The notes: generated by a model from the sequence alone, not told the origin. 14,027 nt of DNA from Bacillota bacterium (GCA_023436485.1 JAEZIU010000187.1:1-14027); one strand, 5' to 3'; shown: positions 1 to 6,915, numbered from the stretch's first letter. A program made the numbers and translations.

Positions 1-1
1 G

Positions 2-925
2 TTTCATATAGATGCTGAAGGCAGACCTACAACAAAAACACATGATTCAGCAGGCTACTTTGATATGGCTCCCACTGATCTGGGTGAAAATTGCAGAAGA
101 GAAATTTGCATGGTACTTGAAGATATGGGCTTTGAAACAGAGGCGTCGCATCACGAAAATGCAGCCGGCCAACATGAAGTTGATTTCAGGTACAGTGATG
201 TTATGACAGCAGCCGACAGAATAATGACATTCAGAACAGTAGTAAAAATTGTTGCACAAAGAAACGGGCTACACGCAACCTTTATGCCCAAACCAATTTT
301 TAACGACTATGGTTCCGGTATGCACATTAATATGTCACTGTTTAAAGAGGGCAGAAACCTCTTTAATGCAGGAGAAGACAGTATGGATATATCTGACACT
401 GCAAAAATGTTTGCAGCCGGTATACTTAGACATGTTAAGGGCTTTACTGCAGTTGCAAACCCTCTGGTAAACTCATACAAAAGGTTTGTACCGGGGTTTG
501 AGGCTCCTATTCACATTGCATGGTCCCATATGAACAGAAGTCCTCTTTTAAGAATTCCTGCACCTAAGGGCGAAGCAACCAGAATAGAATTGAGGAGTCC
601 TGATCCATCTTGCAATCCATACCTTACATTGGCATTGATCCTGGAAGCGGGCTTGGATGGGCTGGAAAAGAAATTGGAAATACCTGAACCCGTGGAGAGC
701 AATACTTATAACCTTACACCTGAACAAGAGAAAGAGTTGAAGATACAAAGGCTTCCCTCCAATTTATACTTAGCATTGGAAGAAATGAAGAAGGATACTT
801 ATATCAGGGAGGTTTTAGGAGAACACATATATTCAAAGTATATATCAGCTAAAGAACTGGAATGGACTAAATATAATAGCACAGTTCATCCTTGGGAGAT
901 AGATAATTACCTTACTGCATATTAA
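2..925 (+). CDS. glnA: Glutamine synthetase, type I, 3' part (start lies outside the window)
   Basis: ATP-dependent ligation of ammonium to glutamate, a cytoplasmic dodecameric enzyme. The reading frame is already open at base 2 and gives about 307 residues; type I enzymes of the short (alpha) class are about 440 long, so roughly 135 N-terminal residues are missing. Visible family marks are the active-site stretch EASHHENAAGQHEVDF with its metal-binding glutamates, the GSGMHIN segment with the metal-binding histidine, the glutamate-flap region GFEAPIHIAWS, and NPYLTLALILEAGLDGL. The end, with HPWE shortly before the last residues, resembles the Bacillus GSI-alpha enzyme, whose C-terminus contacts regulators. 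It is followed after 70 bases by an ANTAR regulator in the same direction, with no hairpin-plus-T terminator between them, so cotranscription is likely. Confidence 0.97.
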   Translation, partial: FHIDAEGRPTTKTHDSAGYFDMAPTDLGENCRREICMVLEDMGFETEASHHENAAGQHEVDFRYSDVMTAADRIMTFRTVVKIVAQRNGLHATFMPKPIFNDYGSGMHINMSLFKEGRNLFNAGEDSMDISDTAKMFAAGILRHVKGFTAVANPLVNSYKRFVPGFEAPIHIAWSHMNRSPLLRIPAPKGEATRIELRSPDPSCNPYLTLALILEAGLDGLEKKLEIPEPVESNTYNLTPEQEKELKIQRLPSNLYLALEEMKKDTYIREVLGEHIYSKYISAKELEWTKYNSTVHPWEIDNYLTAY

Positions 926-960
926 TTAACGGATACTTACGTTACCGCAGTATAATTAAC
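912..960 (+). repeat. Two direct copies of a 19-base TTAC-YGCA-...-AATTAAC element
   Basis: Copy one (912-930) runs through the glnA stop codon. Copy two (942-960) starts exactly 30 bases later and matches at 15 of 19 positions. TACTGC at 913-918 and GCAGTA at 947-952 also form an inverted pair. A third, longer copy lies at 1603-1624 before amtB. The role is unknown; an operator or RNA element is possible, but the base composition is AT-rich and copy one is partly coding. Confidence 0.4.
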
Positions 961-995
961 TATAATTATTCCCCATTCAAATGGAGGTGATGCCA

Positions 996-1565
996 ATGAG
1001 TGCAGGAGGGATTCTTATAGTATGCAGTAAGCCTGACTTAATAAAAGAAATTAGAGCCCTCATGCTGCAACAGGGATATTCGTCGGCGGAATACTCATTA
1101 TCGGCAAGTGCTGCCCGACGTAAACTCGATTTTTTTGAACCTGAACTGATATTGGTTAATTCACCTTTACAGGATGAACTTGGAATTGATTTTATTTTGG
1201 ATATTGCAGACAATACGGATGCAGGAATTGTAGTATTGGCTAAACACGAGAATCTTGAGGATATGCAGTATAAGCTGGAGAAAGTAGGAGCATTAATACT
1301 GCCTAAGCCCATAAACAAAATGACTTTATTACAAACGGCCAGATTTGCTGCTCAATCCCGTAAATCACTGATGGGATTAAAGACAATAAACGAAGATCTG
1401 GAAAAAAAGATGAAGGATCGAAAGGTTATTGAAAAAGCCAAGTGGATTCTAGTTGAAAAGATGAATATGACTGAACCTCAAGCACATCGCTATATTCAGA
1501 AGAGAGCAATGGATACAAGAACATCCCAGTCAAAGGTAGCTGAGGAAATTATTCAGAGTTTTTAA
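996..1565 (+). CDS. ANTAR-domain RNA-binding antiterminator with degenerate receiver (NitR-like)
   Basis: Predicted regulator of 189 residues: an N-terminal receiver-like domain (about 4-118), a helical linker (about 125-142) and a C-terminal ANTAR domain (about 140-189) that in this family binds paired RNA hairpins and prevents transcription termination. The start is placed at 996 because GGAGGTGA (983-990) sits five bases upstream; the in-frame ATG at 981 lies at the edge of that ribosome binding site. The receiver has lost its chemistry: C10/S11 stand where the acidic pair should be, N55 (in LILVNSP) replaces the phospho-accepting aspartate, and A82 stands near the usual Thr/Ser, while K104 (LPKP) remains. 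It is therefore unlikely to be phosphorylated and may sense a ligand or a protein. Lying directly between glnA and amtB, it matches the ANTAR proteins (called NitR or GlnR) reported beside glnA in clostridia. The role in nitrogen control is inferred from family and context. Confidence 0.9.
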   Translation: MSAGGILIVCSKPDLIKEIRALMLQQGYSSAEYSLSASAARRKLDFFEPELILVNSPLQDELGIDFILDIADNTDAGIVVLAKHENLEDMQYKLEKVGALILPKPINKMTLLQTARFAAQSRKSLMGLKTINEDLEKKMKDRKVIEKAKWILVEKMNMTEPQAHRYIQKRAMDTRTSQSKVAEEIIQSF

Positions 1566-1574
1566 AGAAATTAC

Positions 1575-1603
1575 TTGAATTTACGAATAGCAAATGGTAA
1601 CAT
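1575..1603 (+). promoter_or_regulatory. Possible sigma-A promoter for the amtB leader
   Basis: TTGAAT (1575-1580), a 17-base spacer and TAACAT (1598-1603) form a moderate -35/-10 pair just after the ANTAR gene. Transcription would start near 1610, so a leader of about 215 bases would precede amtB, including the hairpins and terminator described below. Each hexamer matches consensus at four of six positions, so this is only a candidate. Confidence 0.4.
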
Positions 1604-1624
1604 TACTGCATATTATTAATTAAA
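1603..1624 (+). repeat. Third copy of the TTACTGCATATTA...AATTAA element
   Basis: This copy is identical to the one at 912-929 except for three inserted bases, and lies in the intergenic region immediately after the candidate -10 box. The identical part is longer than expected by chance for two nearby sites in AT-rich DNA, but no function is known. Confidence 0.4.
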
Positions 1625-1630
1625 TATCAA

Positions 1631-1650
1631 AAACAGCAATGAGGCTGCTT
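1631..1650 (+). promoter_or_regulatory. ANTAR-target-like hairpin with hexaloop (P1 candidate)
   Basis: CAGC (1634-1637) pairs with GCTG (1644-1647) around the six-base loop AATGAG, and two more A-T pairs extend the stem beyond an A-C mismatch. Known ANTAR targets are two small hairpins with six-base loops carrying A at position 1 and G at position 4; this loop has both (A1638, G1641). It lies downstream of an ANTAR gene and upstream of a leader terminator. A possible second hairpin (1697-1715) has loop AGGGTT, again A1 and G4, on a stem of six pairs with one bulge, and is weaker. Confidence 0.5.
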
Positions 1651-1690
1651 ATAAAATCAAATTCTATATGATTGATTTATTAAGTAGCTT
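1642..1690 (+). promoter_or_regulatory. Long alternative hairpin in the amtB leader
   Basis: AGGCTGCTTA (1642-1651) can pair over ten positions, two of them G-U, with TAAGTAGCTT (1681-1690), enclosing a seven-pair inner stem AAATCAA (1654-1660) with TTGATTT (1672-1678) and an 11-base loop. It uses the 3' arm of the small hairpin at 1631-1650, so the two structures exclude each other. Such exclusive folds are typical of switchable leaders; here the switching is inferred. Confidence 0.45.
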
Positions 1691-1726
1691 TCTGTATTTA
1701 TAAGGGTTTAATAAACATTCATTCAC

Positions 1727-1776
1727 AAAGGCGTGTTAAAGAGAATAGTTCTATCTCTTTACATGCCTTTTTATTT
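1727..1776 (+). terminator. Intrinsic terminator in front of amtB (attenuator candidate)
   Basis: The 5' arm at 1730-1744 (GGCGTGTTAAAGAGA) pairs with the 3' arm at 1754-1767 over 14 pairs with one bulged T and one G-U, followed by TTTTTATTT. It ends about 48 bases before the amtB start, and no clear promoter lies between, so it is better explained as a conditional leader terminator than as a plain end of the glnA transcript. It could still be the simple terminator of glnA and the ANTAR gene. Confidence 0.8.
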
Positions 1777-1823
1777 CAATGCTTCTGCAGGACAAATTTT
1801 ATAGAAAATATGGGGGTATAATT

Positions 1824-3077
1824 ATGGGGAATATTAATACTGGCGATACAGCCTTTATGCTGGTGTCAACAGCTTTGGTTTTCTTTATGACACCGGGTTT
1901 AGCACTTTTTTACGGAGGAATGGTTAAAAGGAAAAATGTATTAAGCACTATTATGGCATCCTTTTTTATTGCAGGTCTTGCATCGATACTTTGGGTAGCT
2001 GTGGGCTATTCTCTGTCATTTGGAAAGGATATTGGCGGAATAATAGGAAATCTGGACTGGGCTTTTTTCAGAAATGTATCAGGACAGCCGAATGCTGACT
2101 ATGCAGGAACTATACCGCATACTTTATTTGCAGCTTTTCAGATGATGTTTGCAATAATAACTCCGGCACTAATTACAGGTGCATTAGTTGAAAGAATGAA
2201 GTTTTCATCACTTGTACTTTTTATAGGATTGTGGTCATTAATCATATATTACCCTATGGCTCATATGATGTGGGGAGTGGGTGGTCTGCTTAGAAATATT
2301 GGAGCTATAGACTTTGCGGGAGGTAACGTAGTTCACATTAGTTCAGGTGTATCAGGCTTGGTGGCAGCAATTATACTGGGTAAGAGAAAAGGCTATGGAA
2401 TGACTTCACATCAGCCACACAATATACCTTTGGTATTTATCGGTGCTGCTGTTCTCTGGTTCGGCTGGTTTGGTTTTAATGCAGGAAGTGCCTTGGGAAG
2501 TGGAGAATTAGCTGTTCATGCATTGATGACTACAAATACATCTGCTGCGATGGCACTGGTTTCATGGATGTTAGTTGAGAAAATTACCAGGGGGAAACCT
2601 ACTATGCTGGGTGCAGCCACCGGAGCAGTAGTCGGTCTTGTGGCAATAACGCCGGGAGCAGGTTTTGTACCAATCTGGGCATCCCTTATAATAGGAGCGG
2701 TTGTAAGCCCTATCTGTTATTTTTCAATGAGTATTATAAAACCCAAATTCGGTTATGATGACGCACTTGATGCTTTTGGCTGTCATGGAATCGGCGGTAT
2801 ATGGGGTGGTATTGCAACAGGACTGTTTGCCAAAACTTCTATAAATTCAGCAGCACAATGGGATGGTCTCGTATTTGGAGACACAAGGTTGTTTGTAGCA
2901 CAGATAATAAGTGTAGCAGCAACAATAGCTTTTGCTGTAGTAGGAACAGCAGTTATTATGTTTGTAGTTAAAGTAATTATGAAGGAAATCAGGGTTGCTC
3001 CCAGAGAAGAGTCAGAGGGTCTTGACATAACGCAGCATGGAGAATCTGCATATCCTTCTTTTACGGGAATGGATTAA
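1824..3077 (+). CDS. amtB: Ammonium channel of the Amt/MEP/Rh family
   Basis: Membrane channel of 417 residues for ammonium uptake, working as a trimer in the cytoplasmic membrane with about eleven helices. The start at 1824 is chosen because GGGGG lies seven bases upstream and the protein then begins at the usual point before helix one (FMLVSTALVFFM); the upstream in-frame ATG at 1779 lacks a binding site and lies next to the terminator. Conserved residues visible are D163 in AIDFAGGNVVHI, the pore histidines H171 and H321 (FGCHGIGG), and the aromatic-rich external gate region. There is no cleaved signal peptide. The cytoplasmic tail ends in EGLDITQHGESAY, the usual C-terminal segment that contacts PII proteins. 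The PII gene follows 40 bases downstream. Expression probably depends on read-through of the leader terminator. Confidence 0.96.
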   Translation: MGNINTGDTAFMLVSTALVFFMTPGLALFYGGMVKRKNVLSTIMASFFIAGLASILWVAVGYSLSFGKDIGGIIGNLDWAFFRNVSGQPNADYAGTIPHTLFAAFQMMFAIITPALITGALVERMKFSSLVLFIGLWSLIIYYPMAHMMWGVGGLLRNIGAIDFAGGNVVHISSGVSGLVAAIILGKRKGYGMTSHQPHNIPLVFIGAAVLWFGWFGFNAGSALGSGELAVHALMTTNTSAAMALVSWMLVEKITRGKPTMLGAATGAVVGLVAITPGAGFVPIWASLIIGAVVSPICYFSMSIIKPKFGYDDALDAFGCHGIGGIWGGIATGLFAKTSINSAAQWDGLVFGDTRLFVAQIISVAATIAFAVVGTAVIMFVVKVIMKEIRVAPREESEGLDITQHGESAYPSFTGMD

Positions 3078-3117
3078 TAAAGAAACAGTAATTATCATGT
3101 AACGAGGAGGGTGTGAC

Positions 3118-3456
3118 ATGAAAAAAATAGAGGCAATTATCCGGCCGTCAAAACTTGAAGAACTAAAGGAAGCACTTCTGGCAATTGATATAGACGGTAT
3201 CACCATTACACAGGTAATGGGCGCAGGAAAACAAATGGGATGGAAAGAATTTTACAGAGGTACGGAGGTATCCCTGAATGTTCTTCCTAAAGTAAAGCTT
3301 GAATTGGTGTCAACAGATGAAAAGGTTGAGTTGATAGCTGAAACTATAATTCAGTACTCCCAGACAGGGGAGGTAGGAGACGGTAAAATATTCATATTTG
3401 ATCTTGAGGATTGTATCCGTATCAGAACAAAAGAAAGAGGAGAAAAAGCATTATAA
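3118..3456 (+). CDS. glnB: PII-family nitrogen regulator (GlnB/GlnK type) without Tyr51
   Basis: Trimeric signal protein of 112 residues that binds ATP/ADP and 2-oxoglutarate and usually gates AmtB. GAGGAGGG six bases before the ATG fixes the start. The T-loop lies at about 37-55; Q39 and K58, used for 2-oxoglutarate binding, are present, as is the TGEVGDGKIF B-loop and the IRIRT C-loop. Position 51, the tyrosine uridylylated in enterobacterial proteins, is valine (FYRGTEV), while Y46 is kept. So control by uridylylation is not expected and direct effector binding is likely. Pairing with amtB argues for a GlnK-like job; the symbol glnB is used only as the family name. Confidence 0.95.
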   Translation: MKKIEAIIRPSKLEELKEALLAIDIDGITITQVMGAGKQMGWKEFYRGTEVSLNVLPKVKLELVSTDEKVELIAETIIQYSQTGEVGDGKIFIFDLEDCIRIRTKERGEKAL

Positions 3457-3466
3457 ACCTTTATAT

Positions 3467-3509
3467 AAAAGAACCCGTTATCTCAATTTGAGGGATAACG
3501 GGTTCTTAA
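3467..3509. terminator. Two-way terminator between the PII gene and the agmatinase gene
   Basis: AAGAACCCGTTATC (3469-3482) pairs perfectly with GATAACGGGTTCTT (3494-3507). On the minus strand it is followed by TTTTATAT, a fair T-tract for the agmatinase gene; on the plus strand the tail TTAACATTT is weaker. Confidence 0.85.
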
Positions 3510-3521
3510 CATTTATAATAA

Positions 3522-4385
3522 TTACAAATTCTGCATTGCAAGAATTACTTCCCTTAAAACCTTGCATGCTACAGCAGTAGAAGCACCGCTATGATCATAG
3601 TGAGGTGACAATTCCACTACATCGGCACCAATTATATTTAATGAGGATACAGCTTTAAGTGCATTTACCAATTCGAGGAATGAAACTCCTCCGGCTTCAG
3701 GAGTACCTGTTCCTGAGAATATTGACGGATCAAGGACATCCAAATCTATTGTAAGATAAACAGGGTAAGTACCTATTTGAGTTATGGCATTTGAAAGTGT
3801 ATCAAAATTATGAAGACAGAGATGAGTATGACCATCCTTGGCCCAATAAAATTCCTCTCTTGTTCCGCTTCTTATACCAAACTGATAAATGCGATTGTCC
3901 CCAAGGATATCCCATGCCCTTCTTATAACGGTAGAGTGTGACAAAGGTTCTCCAATGTATTCCTCTCTCAAATCAGTATGAGCATCAAAATGAATAATTC
4001 TGAGATCAGGGTATAATTTTGCAGCCTGTTCAATTGAAGGCAGTGATACAAGATGTTCTCCTCCAATCATAAGAGGCTTCTTACCATTTTCGAAGATTAA
4101 TTCTGAGGCTTCTGATATCATTTTCAAGGCCTTGTTTGGTGAACCGAAGGGCAGATCAAGATCGCCGTAGTCATGAATTTTATAATCTGAAATATCAGCA
4201 TCAAAGTAAGGGCTGTAAGTTTCAAGACCTATAGAATCAGTTCTCATGGCAGAAGGAGCAAACCTTGTGCCCGGTCTGAATGTGGTTGTACCATCGTAGG
4301 GAGCTCCAAAAATTACTATATCAGAATCCTCGAAGCAGCTTTCGCATCCCAGGAAATTTGTTGGCAGGGTATTCTTATTTATCAT
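3522..4385 (-). CDS. speB: Agmatinase / ureohydrolase family protein
   Basis: Binuclear manganese hydrolase of 287 residues; agmatinases split agmatine into putrescine and urea. All six metal ligands of the family are visible: H111 (GGEHLVSLP), D134, H136 and D138 (HFDAHTDLR), D214 and D216 (DLDVLDPS). H151 in LSHST and the late motif ADVVELSPHYD also fit. AAGGAG eight bases before the ATG supports the start. Substrate cannot be fixed from these motifs: guanidinobutyrase and related enzymes share them. Many clostridia have speB next to spermidine synthase; here no polyamine gene adjoins it inside the window. It converges on the PII gene and is divergent from the gene at 4589. Confidence 0.88.
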   Translation of the reverse strand: MINKNTLPTNFLGCESCFEDSDIVIFGAPYDGTTTFRPGTRFAPSAMRTDSIGLETYSPYFDADISDYKIHDYGDLDLPFGSPNKALKMISEASELIFENGKKPLMIGGEHLVSLPSIEQAAKLYPDLRIIHFDAHTDLREEYIGEPLSHSTVIRRAWDILGDNRIYQFGIRSGTREEFYWAKDGHTHLCLHNFDTLSNAITQIGTYPVYLTIDLDVLDPSIFSGTGTPEAGGVSFLELVNALKAVSSLNIIGADVVELSPHYDHSGASTAVACKVLREVILAMQNL

Positions 4386-4588
4386 AAATCAAACTCCTTA
4401 TTATTGATTTTAATAATAGACGAATATAATTCTACCATGACTGGTTTGAATTACAATACCTAAATAAATTATCGGAATTGTCCGTATACTAGTCTATAAA
4501 TTTTTAGTATACTATTACGTGGATAAAGTATGCAGTTTATGTAAAAAGGTTATTATAGTACCAGATATGTAATGGAGGAATAAATCAA
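4386..4588. promoter_or_regulatory. Divergent intergenic region with inverted repeats
   Basis: This region must hold promoters for both flanking genes. On the minus strand TTCAAA, a 16-base spacer and TATATT form a weak promoter for the agmatinase gene. GTATACTA (4484-4491) and TAGTATAC (4505-4512) form an eight-base inverted repeat that could be an operator. TATTATT (4399-4405) and AATAATA (4412-4418) form a small hairpin in the agmatinase leader. AGTATGCAGTTTA at 4527-4539 recurs upstream of gdhA. I find no convincing promoter for the rightward gene. Confidence 0.35.
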
Positions 4589-5248
4589 ATGTTCGTACCG
4601 GAAATTGAAGGTAACTTGCGAAAGCACATGGTAAAAATACCTGAAATTATAAATCAGGCCAGCGGAATAAATATTTTCGGAAAAAATATAAAGTCCCTGC
4701 TGTTTTCTACTGATGTTGCTATAATAAAGAATTGCAATGCCCATGCCGTTATTGCAGTTTACCCTTTTACACCACAGCCCATAATTACTCATGCTATAAT
4801 AACTGCATCAGATATCCCTGTATTTTGCGGAGTAGGGGGAGGAACTACAACTGGTAAAAGAGTTATAAATATTGCAATGGATGCTGAATTTCAGGGCGCA
4901 ATAGGGGTGGTTGTAAACGCTCCCACACCAAATGAAATTATCAGACAGTTAAATATGAAAATAGATATCCCTATCGTGATTACAGTGGCTTCAGATAAAA
5001 CAGATATACAAAGCAGACTGAATGCAGGGGCTTCTATCCTCAATGTATCCTGTGCAGGGAAAACACCTGCAGTTGTAAAGGAAATTCGCCGGAGATTCCC
5101 TGAAGTGCCCATAATTGCAACGGGAGGGCCAACTGTAGAAAGTATAAGAGAAACAATAGACGCGGGAGCAAACACTATTACCTATACACCGCCAACAAGT
5201 GCGGAGTTGTTTAAAAATCTTATGAATAAATACAGAGAAGAATTATAA
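4589..5248 (+). CDS. Predicted beta/alpha-barrel protein of unassigned function
   Basis: I do not recognise a characterised family with certainty. The 219-residue protein shows alternating hydrophobic strands and helices as in TIM barrels: VAIIKNC, AVIAVYP, IPVFCGVGGG, GAIGVVVNAP, IPIVITV, ASILNVSC, VPIIATGGPT (174-183), TITYTPPT. The IATGGPT and ITYTPP segments resemble the phosphate-binding end of ribulose-phosphate-binding barrels, and GVGGGTTTGKR (81-91) is a distinctive glycine/threonine-rich loop. There is no signal peptide or membrane span. GGAGGA nine bases upstream supports the start. It is followed after 61 bases by a methyltransferase and an RluA-type gene in the same direction, which hints at one transcript but not at a function. 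A phosphate-ligand enzyme is a guess. Confidence 0.75.
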   Translation: MFVPEIEGNLRKHMVKIPEIINQASGINIFGKNIKSLLFSTDVAIIKNCNAHAVIAVYPFTPQPIITHAIITASDIPVFCGVGGGTTTGKRVINIAMDAEFQGAIGVVVNAPTPNEIIRQLNMKIDIPIVITVASDKTDIQSRLNAGASILNVSCAGKTPAVVKEIRRRFPEVPIIATGGPTVESIRETIDAGANTITYTPPTSAELFKNLMNKYREEL

Positions 5249-5309
5249 GTACGAGATGAAAGAAACAATATATATATTAATGAAGGAAAAAATAAACGGA
5301 GGAAAATAA

Positions 5310-6173
5310 ATGTTACTGGCAGATGAATGGAAGGAATATGAACTAATAGAGACAGGAGACGGCGAAAAGCTTGAACGGTGGGGGAATGTCATACTTAGAA
5401 GACCTGATCCACAGATAATATGGCCAATAAAGGATAAAAAGATGTGGGACAAGGCTGATGGACATTACCACAGAAGCCAAAGTGGTGGAGGACAATGGGA
5501 ATTCAAAAAGAAAGTTCCGAAACGTTGGACAGTTTCCTTTAATGATTTGAAGTTCTATATAGAACCTACAGGTTTCAAGCATACCGGCCTGTTTCCTGAA
5601 CAGGCCGTTAACTGGAAGTGGATGATAAATAGTATTCAAAAGGCAAACAGACCTATAAAGGTTCTTAATCTTTTTGCCTATACAGGCGGTGCGACTGTTG
5701 CAACAGCCTATGCAGGAGCTGAGGTCTGTCACGTAGATGCAGCAAAGGGAATGGTAAGTTGGGCAAAGGAAAACCTTGCACTTTCAGGGTTGGCAGACAG
5801 GTCGGTTAGGTTTATAACCGACGATTGTATGAAATTCGTACAACGTGAAATTAGGAGAGGGAAAAAATATGACGGAATTATAATGGACCCGCCTTCCTAC
5901 GGTAGAGGTCCGGGAGGAGAAATTTGGAAAATAGAGGATTCATTGTATGGCTTTGTAGAGCAGTGTATGGGACTTTTATCGGACAAGCCACTTTTTTTCC
6001 TTATTAACTCATATACTACAGGTTTTTCACCCACAGTACTCAGCAACATTTTAAAGCAAACAATAGGCAAAAAGTTTAAAGGTACACATAGCAGCGGCGA
6101 GGTTGGAATACCTGTAAGCAATTCAGGTCTGGTGCTTCCGTGCGGAATATATGGAAGGTGGGAGAATAGATGA
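5310..6173 (+). CDS. Class I SAM-dependent methyltransferase (COG1092 / RlmI-like core)
   Basis: Cytoplasmic methyltransferase of 287 residues. The core has motif I VLNLFAYTGGA (118-128), an acidic loop HVDAAKG (141-147), D171/D172 in the next strand, and the catalytic-type DPPSYGRG (193-200). These match the family containing the 23S rRNA cytosine-C5 methyltransferase RlmI, but the N-terminal PUA domain of RlmI is absent, replaced by a short strand-rich region (1-85), and the usual catalytic cysteine is not evident. The substrate is thus open; rRNA is plausible because the next gene, overlapping by ATGA, encodes a pseudouridine synthase. GGAGGA six bases before the ATG supports the start. 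Confidence 0.88.
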   Translation: MLLADEWKEYELIETGDGEKLERWGNVILRRPDPQIIWPIKDKKMWDKADGHYHRSQSGGGQWEFKKKVPKRWTVSFNDLKFYIEPTGFKHTGLFPEQAVNWKWMINSIQKANRPIKVLNLFAYTGGATVATAYAGAEVCHVDAAKGMVSWAKENLALSGLADRSVRFITDDCMKFVQREIRRGKKYDGIIMDPPSYGRGPGGEIWKIEDSLYGFVEQCMGLLSDKPLFFLINSYTTGFSPTVLSNILKQTIGKKFKGTHSSGEVGIPVSNSGLVLPCGIYGRWENR

Positions 6174-6841
6174 TTCCCAGGATTATATATGAGGACAATC
6201 ATCTGCTGGTAGTTGAAAAGCCTGTAAATATACTTGTCCAGGCCGATAATTCAAAGGATATTGATATGCTTACGCTTCTAAAACAATATCTAAAGGAAAA
6301 ATACAATAAACCCGGGGACGTATATCTTGGCCTTGTACATAGGCTAGACAGGCCTGTAGGAGGTGTAATGGTATTTGCCAAAACATCAAAATCAGCGTCA
6401 AGGCTATCTGAACAAGTCAGAACCAGAACCTTCAAAAAAGTTTATATGGCAGTAGTCAGAGGTGTCCCAAAGGAACAGAAAACTAAACTAATGAACTTTC
6501 TGTTGAAAGACAGCTCGGAGAATATGGTTCATGTTGTACAGGAAGGTACAAAAGATGCCAAGGAAGCAATACTGGAATATGAAGTGCTTAAATCCAACGG
6601 AGAGCTAAGTCTCATAAAGGTAAAACTTCATACGGGAAGGCCGCACCAGATAAGGGTTCAGCTTTCACATTCAGGTTATCCTCTATATGGGGATCAACGA
6701 TACGGGGTTACTGTAAACAAGCCCGGACAACAAATAGCGCTTTGGGCATCCTCGTTAACATTGGAGCATCCTACCAAAAAGGAAGAAATGACATTTAACT
6801 GTGAAACACCGGAAACTGAACCGTGGATTCGGTTTAAATAA
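6170..6841 (+). CDS. RluA-family pseudouridine synthase
   Basis: Isomerises uridine to pseudouridine in structured RNA. The 223-residue protein carries motif II HRLDRPVGG (57-65) with the catalytic D60, then LHTGRPHQIRVQL (152-164) and a YGDQRYG segment of the same family. It has no N-terminal S4 domain, so it belongs to the short type rather than the RluD type; the RNA target cannot be predicted. Its ATG lies in the ATGA overlap with the preceding methyltransferase stop, which implies coupled translation. A terminator follows 18 bases after the stop. Confidence 0.93.
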   Translation: MIPRIIYEDNHLLVVEKPVNILVQADNSKDIDMLTLLKQYLKEKYNKPGDVYLGLVHRLDRPVGGVMVFAKTSKSASRLSEQVRTRTFKKVYMAVVRGVPKEQKTKLMNFLLKDSSENMVHVVQEGTKDAKEAILEYEVLKSNGELSLIKVKLHTGRPHQIRVQLSHSGYPLYGDQRYGVTVNKPGQQIALWASSLTLEHPTKKEEMTFNCETPETEPWIRFK

Positions 6842-6858
6842 AAAAAATATTAACAGTA

Positions 6859-6893
6859 AAAAACCATGGCACATAAAATATGCCATGGTTTTT
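6859..6893. terminator. Two-way intrinsic terminator
   Basis: AAAAACCATGGCA (6859-6871) pairs perfectly with TGCCATGGTTTTT (6881-6893), giving 13 pairs and a nine-base loop with T-tracts on both strands. It serves the RluA operon from the left and gdhA from the right. Confidence 0.93.
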
Positions 6894-6915
6894 CCATTTT
6901 ATATGAGGGTTTTGG

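Noticed and set aside
981..995. Upstream in-frame ATG of the ANTAR gene
   Set aside because: It lies at the edge of the GGAGGTGA ribosome binding site that serves the ATG at 996.
1779..1823. N-terminal extension of amtB
   Set aside because: No binding site before 1779 and the first base is only two bases beyond the terminator T-tract; the ATG at 1824 has GGGGG at the right distance and gives a normal Amt N-terminus.
4553..4792. Minus-strand ORF of 79 codons
   Set aside because: It overlaps the start of the well-supported plus-strand gene at 4589 and has no binding site or recognisable motif.
5343..5732. Minus-strand ORF of 129 codons
   Set aside because: Fully inside the methyltransferase gene, with no family features.
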